Shown one piece after another: positions 48,212 through 60,200 of a DNA stretch of 62,607 bases (the stretch's first letter is position 1; the number at the start of each line of letters is the position of its first letter). The stretch is from a virus: positions 1 through 62,607 of IMG/VR virus record IMGVR_UViG_3300017728_000004, one strand, 5' to 3'. Both the position numbers and the translations under genes were made by a program. The notes under the pieces are model-generated. The model saw only the letters and a list, made by a program, of their open reading frames with translations. It was not told the origin of the DNA and ran no database searches.

Positions 48212-51200
48212 ATGAATATTAATAAGGTTTCTCAGTCTATCGCCAGTCAGACTCCCGACTTTATCGGGTCTGAATATCCCCTGTTTAATAAATTCATAGA
48301 ATATTATTACAGGTCCCAAGAAAAAACAGGTCTTGGTCAAAATATAGTCAATAACTTCCTACAATATCTGGATATTGACAAACTTGACATTGGTATCCTG
48401 GACGGTTCAACTAAAGTTGTAGAAGAGATTACAGCAACTAGTGACACCATTGTTGTTGAGTCTGTTGATCAATTTTTAGACGCTAACGGTTCGATACTGA
48501 TTGGCGACGAAGTAATTTACTACGAGAGTACGACTACTTCTCCAAACATTGCTCTGACTCCTGGTATCTCTTATGAACAGGTAAAACTTAAGTGGACTCC
48601 TCTTGCTCAGATCATTGATTCTTTTGATGGCACTACTCGTTCCTTCCCTTTAACATCTCAGGCCAATCCCATTGGACCTCCTACTGCACAACACATTATT
48701 GTTAGTCTTTATGGTGATGTTTTAATCCCTAACACGGATTATACTATTAGTGGAACAAATATTGTCTTCACAAATCCACCTAGGAGTAGAATTGCATCTG
48801 ATGACAATTCATCTACCTATATTACCTTCCTGAGTGGTTTTATTGAAAATACTATCGTTGGTATCGATAATATTTCAAATTCGTTTGGTGAGGGTAAAAC
48901 CGAATTTAAACTGACTAGAAATGGTGTAAAATATGAACCTATTGTTGATGAATACCTAGTTGCTGTTTATGATAATGAACTCTTAGTTCCTAAGGTTGAT
49001 TATTTTTTAGATGGTGATATTTTTATCTTTAATACTGCTCCTCTAAACGGACGATTCTTATCTCTGTATTCTATTGAGGCACCTATCCCCTCATTCGGTA
49101 GTGGTGCAGTTGGTTATGCCCGTATCGACAATCTGGGTCAGTTAACTTCTATTTCGATCAATGAAAATGGAAGTGGTTATAGATTTCAGTATCCACCTAA
49201 AGTTAATATTAGTTCTGTCAAGTCTGGTGCTGGTGCAAATGCCACTGCATTGGTAAATGGTATCAAATCTTCCACTTTACTGTCTGGCGGTAAAGGTTAT
49301 AGCGATACTAACCCTCCAACCGTAGTTATTGAAAACCCTACTGTTGCTGGATCTAAACTTGCCGAACTGAAAGCTACTGTTACTGATGGTACTATCACTG
49401 CAGTTAATATTGTTGATTCTGGTAGTGGTTATACTTTTACTCCTAGAGTAACGTTTAGACAACCTGGTGGTGCTATTCTTGGCGCACCAACTATCAGTAG
49501 TGGTTCTATTTCAGGAACAGTCACCGTTATTGACGGTGGTCAAGGATATACTACTGCACCTACAATTTACGTTGATGAACCTCTGGGTGATAATCCAATT
49601 AGAGCAAATATCCAGGCAGTTCTTACTAATGGTGTAATTACTGGCACTAATGTATTGAATGCTGGTCAAGGTTATACCTCTGTTCCTAGAGTTGCTGTTA
49701 TTGATCCTACTGGTGCTCAAGTCCTCCAGACTCAAGTTGATGGTGATGGACGTGTTATCGGCATTGAAATTCTCAGTGGTGGCAATGGATTTGATGATGT
49801 CCCCTCTGTGTATATTGTTGATAATAGACCTAATGGTGGTATTGGAGCAACTGCAACAGCATCTATCTTTAATGGTAGAATTACCGATATCAATGTCACT
49901 AATTTTGGTAGTGGGTATAGTGCTGCAACACCTCCCTCAGTAGTCATTCAAGCACCACCTCAGGCAGAAGCATCTGTTGAGATTGGTTTGAATGAAATTA
50001 CTGGATTCTCTATTAACAAGTCTGGTAAAGAATATTCTAAAGCACAGTTTATTGGTTGTGCCAGAGCAGCAAGTGGTGTCACTTCATATACTGAAAGTGG
50101 TAATGCTGTGTTCTCTAATGACACAATGGCAATGCCTGCTGCTGCATCTGCAAACGTAAAGTGTCTTGATGCTTTATTTGTCAAGAGACTTTTAGACAAA
50201 TACACCGAACAATTCCTTCCTGATGTTCCTGAACTGGATTATAAGAAGATTGACGTTCGTACTGCAATTAAATCAGTAAAAGATTTCTATTCTTCTAAGG
50301 GTACATCCTTTAGTGTTGCATATCTGTTCAAACTTCTCTACGGGGAACAGATTAGCATCTCATATCCTAAGGACCAAATTATCAAGCCTTCTTCGGCAAC
50401 TTGGTCTATTGATACGATTCTTCGTGCAACTTTAGTAAGTGGCGATCCTACAAATATTAAAGATGGTCTGCTGACTCAAGAAGCAGATATTGCAGATCCT
50501 AACATTAGAGCAGCAAGTGCTCTGGTTGAAAATTATATCTCTATTAAAACTTCTGAAGTTGAGATCTTTGAACTTGTCTTATCTGAAGAGACCATTGTAG
50601 GTTCATTCACAGTTCCATATAAGACTAAGTTGGCAGAACCTCTTGGTATAGAAGATAATGTCATTACAGTTGACTCTACGATCGGTTGGCCAGAAAGAAA
50701 CGGTGAATTTGTCATTGGTTCTAGCGAAGTAGTACAATATAAGGAAAAATCTCTTAACCAGTTTATCGAATGTACTCGCTCTGTTAACAATATTGTTGAA
50801 GATTGGGATTCTGCTACTCCTGTAGCATCTAATTTTACAGTATTCATTAATAGAGGAACGGCTCAGGAAGTAGTTCTGAATGTTGTTGGTATTGTTGATG
50901 CTCAGCAAACTACCCTTACTGATACTGGATCTTATTATCTTTCTGGTGATAAACTTACTGTATCTAAACTTGGTGGTACATCTACCAAACCAGAACTCAG
51001 AACTTGGTTGTACAACGTTAAGAAACTGATTGAAGTCAGTTCTGTAACTTTTGGTGGTATTAATAATCGGTTTGCAACAATTACCTGCTCTAATGCACAT
51101 GGTCTTTTAGTTGGTGATCAGGTTACCGTTTATGGTGCAAACCCAATCATTTACAACGGATCATTCTTCGTTACTTCTAGGGACAGTGAAACTATATTCC

Positions 51201-54200
51201 AGTATCAACTTCCTCAACCCGCTACTGTTATTCCTCAGGGCAATATCTTAGTATCAGTTGACTTGAACAAAGGTAAGTCTGATAATATTGCGGTTCTTAA
51301 TTCTATTGGACCTTACACAACTAACGTACAAAACTCGTTCTTTAACGACGACTCCGTTTATGTTGCATCTACTGGTATTCCCAACTATGCAATTGGTCCC
51401 TTCCCTGGATCTGCACTATTACCTGGTAACCAGCGTAAGTTAAACAGATTCCCACTGAATCCTCTAACAATTTCTACCAAAAGTAGTATTTCTCCTGGAC
51501 CTGTTGGTACATGGGTTAATGGCGTATCTATTTGGTCTTATAAGTCGGATATTGCAAAAACCTTTGGTCCTGTAACATCTATTGGTATTACTGATGCAGG
51601 TTCTGACTATGACGCTGCGTCCCCTCCAACCATTACCATTTCTGGTGGTGGCGGTACTGGAGCAACTGCTAGTGTTGTAGTTGATGGGTCTATCACGTCG
51701 ATCACAGTCGATGCATCTGGATCTAACTATACTTCATCCCCACTAGTCTCTATCGTCGGTGGAGGCGGTTCTGGTGCCGCTGCAACGGCAATTATCACTA
51801 AGGGTGTTGTTTCTAGAATTCTTATGAATTCTGGTGGTACAGGATATACCTCACAACCATCAATCACTATTGTTGGTGGTGGTGGTACTGGAGCAACTGC
51901 GACAGCATCTGTTCGTGGTCCTATCAAATCTATTGGAGTTGATGAGGGTGGTGCATCTTATACCTCTCAACCCGATGTCTCTTTGAGTTCTGGTTCTGGT
52001 GCTGTTGCTCAAGCAATTGTTAGTAACGGAAGAATCATTTCTATTGCTATCATCTCTGCAGGTAGTGGATATACTACTGCTCCTGAGGTCACTATTCAAG
52101 GTGATGGTTTTGGTGCTCTTGCGCGTGCAACCATTGATACTGATGGTGAAAATGCTGGTAGAGTAACTGCTATTGAAATCCTTAACAGAGGTATTAACTA
52201 TGTTCAGGGTACAACTATTATTAACCTGACATCTGTCGGTAATAATGCAACCTTTAGTTCCAATGTATTCCAATGGACATACAACTTAGAACAAACTACT
52301 ACATTTGATGCTGCAAAAGGTGCGGTCTTTGCTGGATTTAATAACCAGTATGGTGGTGAGTATGCACACCTTGCTAATCCTCAGAAACTAAGATATATCC
52401 TGGGTGATAACCTGTTTGTCAATACTAACGGCGAAACCCTTGAGCAAGAAGATCAGTTAACACACTCTCCTATTATTGGTTGGGCATTTGATGGTAATCC
52501 CATCTATGGTCCTTATGGATATACCGATCCTACGGATCAGGCATCAGCAATCAGCAGACTTGATACTTCATATCGTCTTAAGACAAATCTTGTTTATAAT
52601 GAAACTACAAATCCATATCCTGTTAGAACTGCTGGTCCTCTCTTAACAGAAGAGACTGCAGGTAAGTTTATTGAAGACTATGAGTATGTCTTTGGTTTAG
52701 GTGATCTAGATCAATACAATGGTCGCTTCTGTAAGACCCCTAATTTCCCAGAAGGTGTATATTGCTATTTTGTTACTATTGACACTACCGAGAATGGTAA
52801 TGCACTATTCCCTTATGTTACTGGTCCAGATTTCAACTCAGTTGTTGATTCTTGGAATCTTAATAAGGATGCTGTACAACAGAATATTCCTACAGGTGTT
52901 GTCCGCTACAGAGATCCTTATGAGAACGTTGATATTGACGTTGAGAGGGCACCGAATGCCTCTACAAACGCTCTAACCACCGAGGGTGGTGAAATCCTAC
53001 TCTTTGATATAGAAGACGAGAATAGAGACGGTATTATTGATGCTGCAGAAACTGCAGATCCCGATCAATTATTTGAAGAGTCTCCTTTACAACTCTTTGA
53101 TTATTTCCCTTCAGTAAGATTCGATTCTAAAGTTGATATTGAAGTTGAAACGATTACTAAGTTTGAAGATGCAGCAGTAACAGGATTCACTGTTGAAAAT
53201 CCTGGTAAGAGTTATCAAGTTAATGATATCTTAACCTTTGATAATAGTGGTACTGAGGGTATTGGCGTATCTGCTCGTGTTTCTAGGATTACTGGTGAGA
53301 CTATCCAATCTTATGGATTTGAGACTGTAAATGATAAGAATTACGGTGTTGTTCAAACCACCGTCCCCCATAACATTACTGCAGGAGATACTGTTTTCGT
53401 TGATTATAGTCCTGTCATGGACAACACGAACAAGCAGTTTATTGTCCGTCAGTTAAAAGGTATTGAAGAACTTGTAATTGAGCAAAGTGGATCTGGATAT
53501 GATGATCAGATTCCTCCTACAATTATTATTGATGGCGATGGCGAATCTGCATCATTAGAGGCAGTAGTTACAACTGTTGGATCTATTGACAATGTTAACA
53601 TTATCAATTCTGGTTCTGGATATACTAAGAACCCTAGAGTTATTCTGAGTCATCCTCAAGTATTCAAGAAAGCGGATTATTACGTTTCTACTATTGCAAA
53701 TCAAAATTATGTCAAAGTTAATGATGCAATCGTAAATGGTGATAAAGAACTTTTTGTTTGTGGTAAAACCTTAGATAATAACAGTAACGAAGTAGCATTT
53801 ATTGCTAAATTCTCTGCTCTTGGAGTAAAAGAGTGGGAGAACTCTTTAGAGAGTCAAACAGGTCAAACTTATACCGAATTCCTCAAATTAGACGTTAGTG
53901 GCAATAATATTTGGGTAGTTGGTGAAAACAAACCAAATGCAACCATTCTTGCTGCATATAACCCAGATATCATTCTTGCAAAATACACTCAGGCTGATGA
54001 TGGTCTTAGTGCTACGTTGAATTTCCAAAAGGGTTATGCTGGTATCTCTGGTTCTACTCGTGCAGATAAAGTAACAGCAATTAAGAGATATTCTGATACT
54101 CGTTATATCATTGGTGGTTATACAAATACCAACTCAGCAAATCCATATGATGCATTCATCGCATCTATTGATTCAACTGGTAATTTTGCTGCAAAGAGAA

Positions 54201-57200
54201 AAATTTCGACTTCTTCTAAGTCGGAAAAACTTCTTGATCTGATTGTTCTTGATGATGCAGTTTATTTCGTCTTAGAAACTGCTGATAGTGATAGTGCTAC
54301 TGATATCAAACTATCTTTCGGTAAGGCACAGATCGGAACTAGTGCAATTACGATTGATTGGATCAAGGAAATCAATAACTCCTTGTATTCCTTCCTGAAT
54401 GTAAGTTTAGTCTCTGATGAATTTAATGAGTGTTATATTAATGCAACACTAAGACTCAAGTCGGACAATACTACTAAAGATAGTTTCTGGGTTGGTAAAT
54501 TTGATACCACTGGAGAGGTTCTTTGGAATTACAGATATGTTGCTCCTGCAGGTGAGTCTGTTGAAGTTGCACAGAAGGGTGTTATCGACATCTTTGGTGA
54601 TTTGAACGTAGCATTCACTAGAACTAATAACACTACCTTATATAAAACTGTAGATACTGTTAAAATTGGTTATGATGGTAAAATAAAGTCTCATACTAAT
54701 AATGAATTCAATAAGAATAATATTGAAGGTATTTCAGTACATGCTTTAACTGTTGATAACTCTGGTGATGTTTATGCCTTAGGTCAAACCTCTTGGAACA
54801 GAAATGAGTTCATCCTTGAGTTTACTTCAGGTGCAACTACCGATACTTGCGACCATTACACTCCAACATACACAGGAACTGCTGGTGCAATTCAATATCT
54901 TGCTAATGCAGCATATCTACCTGGATATCAAACTGCATCACCATCTTCTTGGGAAAATGCAAATATCACAATTCCTGCAGCACAGTTAGGAACTAAACTT
55001 AATGATGATTGGACCTGTGAATTCATGGTCTATAAGAATGGATCTGAATATAACGACTTTAGTCAAACTCAGGTCACTTTGATGGCAATTGGTGATGCTA
55101 CCGTCTCTACTGGTGGTCTGTGGTTGTATTATGATCTTTCTAGTGGCAAACTTGAATTAGTTGTTACTAACAACACCACTTCTATCAACTCTGCAGGTAG
55201 TGCATTACAATCTGTATCAACAACGATGTATGCAGATAATAACTGGCAGTTTGTTGGATTAACAAAAAGTGGCAATACCTTCACTGGTTATGTAAATGGT
55301 ATTCAGGTATTCACTGGAACTATCGCAGACACTAGTCTCGGTAATAAGGATATGTTCTTTGGTAATATTCCTGGCAGAAACACTACATTGGGTGATTTCC
55401 GTTCTAATGAACAGTTCCAGGGATATTTCGATAATATTAGACTTAGAAACAGATTAGTTACTCCTACAGTTCCTTCTGAGGTTTCTGCTCTACCTACTTC
55501 AGGTGGATATGGTCTTGCTTTCAGTTGGGTTGATACTGCTTGGTTCACAACTAATATGAATCGTTATGATTACATCGATTATATTGGTTGGGCTCTTAAG
55601 ACTGATAAGAACTCGGATTCTGCAAGAATTGGCGATCAGGGTGTTAAGACTAATACTGGAGTTGGTTTTGCTAGAACTACAGTTACCCCAGTCACGGGAT
55701 CCACTCTCACTGTAACTAATGTTGGACTTGCTCTGGGTGATGCTGGATTGCAAACTCTAGATTTTGATGATGCAACTATCACTCTTGCTCAGGATACAGA
55801 AGCATTAACTTATGCTGTAGATGACTGGAGTTCTAGAACATCCACAGTACCTTCACCTGGATCTCAAAAACTGAAAGTTACTGCGGTTGTCAGAAACAGA
55901 TACTATATTAAGGTTACTAACACTGTCAAAATTGATAATGTTCAGGAACTTACTATCAATCAACCGTTTGCTTTTACTGTTGGTTCAAAACTTCGTTTGA
56001 ATAGTGATTCAGGATCCTTTATCAACAGTGGTTATATCTTAAGAATTGACAGAACTAATAATAAAGTGTATGTTGCTGTTAATAATAATGCCTGGTCAGA
56101 TGATCTGAACACTGGTAATCTGCTTACTGAACAGTTTGCAGAGCAAAGCACTTATGGTATTACTGGTCCTGTTCCTCAGGATGTGAATATTATTACTGAT
56201 TATATCTTTGAGAAAATCGATAATACCACACCTGGTACGTTTGATATTGATCTAGACAAGTATAATTTAGATAATACCTATAACGCAGGCGGTGGTCAGA
56301 ATCTGGACTCCTTTGCTAAGTTCAAACCTTTCAATACTGATTTTTACGGTGTTAAGATTGAAGAGGTTTCTGGATCATCAACCTTTATTGTTGGATCTGT
56401 TGTTAATATCTCAGCTTCTGATATATCATTCAATGCAGCATATACTACTGCTCAGATTACAAATCTTACAGGTGTTCTAAAAATCACCCTAGTTGCTACT
56501 CTAGACAAGACTTTGCAATGCACTGCAGTTGCTAATACTGATGAAGTTTATGTAATTACTAACGATAAGCATTATCTGTCAGTTGGTGAGAACATTAGTG
56601 TAGATGGTAATCCATCTCAAGAATCAGGTGGTGTCACATATGACGAATATGACGGTTCATTCATTGTTGATAGTGTAGTAAGTTCTAAAGAGTTTACTTA
56701 TAAACTATCTGCTGCAGCAATCACTGCACCTGCAGTATCAGCAGGTTCCGTTAGTGTATTTGGTAAGTCTCCCGTCTTGAAGATGTACTATGGTCACCAG
56801 TATCTGTTTGACCTCAGTCACTCTTCTATGGCTGGTGCTAACCTGTCGTTCTCCAAAGATAATCTGTTTAAACTGGAGTATTCTTTCAACTCTATCGAAA
56901 GAATTGGAACACCTGGTTTGACTGGAGAAGGACAACCTACTCCTACTGTAAAATTAAAAGTTGGAAGAGGTACGGTAACTAATATCTCTTACTACTTCGA
57001 TCCTTCTAGAACTGGTAGTGAATCTCCTATTGCAGATGGTAGTTATCTTGATATTGTTGATTCCCCTTATTTGGGAACCTTTACTATCACAGATACTTCT
57101 GGTGGTACAATCACTACTGGCGATACCATTTATAAATTCTTACTTCCTGATGAACCTGAAGGTGTTGCAACAGTTTCTCAATCATCTTATAGCACCAGTT

Positions 57201-60200
57201 CGACAAAAGCAGTTGGACCTATTTCAGATATTAGAATCGTCAATGCTGGCGGTTTCTACTCCAGACTTCCTATTGTAACGGGCATTCAATCTTCTCGTAA
57301 AATTGAAAGAGTTGCTATCAACGAACCTGGTACTGAATACACTGTTGGTACTTACAATGCTGTTCCTATCGGTGGAGATGGTGAAGGTGGTTTAGTCTCT
57401 ATTACTGTCGCAGATGGAACAGATGACGAGGGTGTTTCAATTCCTGGTCAGGTACAAGAAGTTGTCGTTACTTCTCCTGGTAAAGGATATACAACAGCAA
57501 CAATTGATCTTGAAGCAATTGAGGGCATTCTTGGTGCTGGATTGACTGGATCTGGTGCTGAATTGGAAGTTGTTATTCCACCTTTCGGCATAGGTGCTTC
57601 TATCTTCACCAAAGGCGATAAAGTTGGTAAGATTAAGAAACTTAAGAACAACAACTTTGGTTATGATTATCCTCATGACTATACACTCCGTCCTGAGATC
57701 ACATTCCCGATCAACGCACAATTAACATCTACTAGTATTCTTGACAGTATTACTGTTACTAATCCTGGTTCTGGTTATTCACAAGCACCTGCTGTTGTTA
57801 TCACAGGTGGTGGTGGTACTGGCGCTATTGCTGAAGCATCAATTAGAAACGGTCGTATTGATCAGATCTTAGTGAAAGATCCTGGTGCAGGATATTCTTC
57901 TGAACCAACTGTTTCTTTGAAGTCTTCTTTCAACTATGTTGTTAACCTTGACTTGGGTCTTCTACAGTTTGCTTTCCCTCACGGAATTGTAAATGGATCG
58001 GAAGTTACTCTTAGTGTAACTGATACTGGAGATGGTGCTGATTTCCCTCTGGCAGCAGGTGCTTTGGGTAGATTGAATTCTACTACAACTTATTTTGCAA
58101 TCACAGGTTCTGCAAACTCTCTAGAAGATGATCAGTTAAAACTTGCAATTACTGCTGCTAACGCAGAACTTGGTGATTCAATCAGTTATGCTAACACTGG
58201 TGTTGGCAGACAATCATTACTAACCGAATCTTTTGGTGCTGCTGCATCTGCAAACGTTATCACTTCTACTTTCCTTGAAGGTGAGTTGGTTTATCAAGGT
58301 GATACACTTGAGACTGCAACTGCGACTGGTTATGTCTCTACTAACAGTGGTTGGCAGGTTGGTCCTAGAGTTCTTAAGATTGTTGATTACACTGGTGATT
58401 TCGCAAGCAATCAAAGAGTAACTGGTGTAATTTCTAAATCTTCTGGTATCATCAGCGATCTTAAGATTGCAAAGGGTGTTCTAGAGATTGGTTCTATCAC
58501 TAAGACCACAGGTCAGTTTATTGATGACGTTGGTAAGCCTTCGGAAATCATTCAGAAGATCCAAGACTCTTACTATTATCAGGACTTCTCTTACGCTGTT
58601 AAGTCTTCTGTTTCTATCGATGACTGGAAGGACATCTTAATCAAGAACGTTCATCCTGCTTCGTTCAAAGTATTTGGTGAGTTGAATCTGAATGAGTATG
58701 GTTCAATTCCCAACAAGATCACTGACTTCCAGTTAACTAAGTCTGTTGAACTTGCAAGAGAGTCCATTGTTCCTAACATTCAAAGTTTCTCTCTGGTTGA
58801 ACCTGTATATTCTGAGTTTAACAATACTGAGGTTCTTTTCCGTCAGAAGAGACTAACTTCCTCTGAGAATATTTTGACCTCTGTTGTACAGCGTATTGAT
58901 AATATCTCAAACTTGTTTGATGGCGAAAGAATTTCGTTCCCTCTGACGGTTTCTGGTAACAACGTTGTTGCTAACTCCAATCAGTTGATGATCGTCTTGA
59001 ATGGTGTTGCTCAAACTCCTAACACATCATTTGAGGTTCAAGGTGATTCGATTGTATTCAGCGAACCCCCTTCACCTCCTGCAAGTGTCAAGTATGTCAA
59101 TGTAACTATTGATCAAATTAATAATGTTAGTTTTGCATTCACTAATCAAAGTGGTATCTTCCCTTATGTGGGTGACACTCTGATTGGGGTATCTTCTACA
59201 GCAAGATTAACTGTAACTAAAGTCCTTGGTGATGTCATTCAAGGTTATGTAACTGAAGGAACGTTTATTATTGGAGAACTTTGCACAGTTGGTGCAACTG
59301 GATTCTCTGCTAACTTGGCAACTAATACTGCAATCACTAACATTGGATTGTTCGCTTTTGGTGAGACGGTTACTAATCTCCAAGGTGATACTGCTAAAGT
59401 TGAGCAAATCAACCTGCAAAGCGGTCAAGAAACACCTCTTGCTAAATTACGTTATACCATTGGTGCAGCAACTGCTAGTGTCGAAGTTGTAGCAATTGCT
59501 GATGTAGATGCACCTGTCCCTGCAGGCACATTTACCCAAGGTCAAAAGTATCAGTTCGGATCTGAAATCTTTACTGTTAATACTATCACTGATGGATCAG
59601 ATTCCACAACTCTGGGTCTGACTAGAGGCGAGGATGGTACTCAAGCAGTAGCACAACAGGAAGACATTCCTATCTACGGAACTCAAATTTCTGTCACTGA
59701 TGCTCTTACTCTGAGTAAGACTGCTGGTACATACAAATCAACACCTGGTCTATACGATATCGAACTCAATGATGTCATTATTGGGGCATCTTCAGGTGTT
59801 GTTGCTCGAATTACCTCTACATCAGCATATCAAGATCCCGTAACTCAAGAGTTCATTGGACAGGTTAATATCTCTGAGGGTTCTTCCTTCTTCGGTCTTC
59901 TGTTCAACAGAATTACATCTCAGACTTATCCAAATATTGTCTTGGATGATATTTCCAAATCAACTGTAAGTATTGTTGATTTCACTGATAATGCTACTGC
60001 ATTCGATATTCGCTTCCCATCAAATGAACTGATTAACAACTTTGTCATTCCTTATGACACTGCATCAGGTGCTTTACAGCAAGACGAATATATTCGCAAC
60101 TACAAATTAGAGTATGGTAGTTCTAGTGCTGACTTCTTTGCAAATGAAGGTGGTAAGACTAGAAAGTTAACTTTCACTGATAGTGTAGGTAGTGGATTCT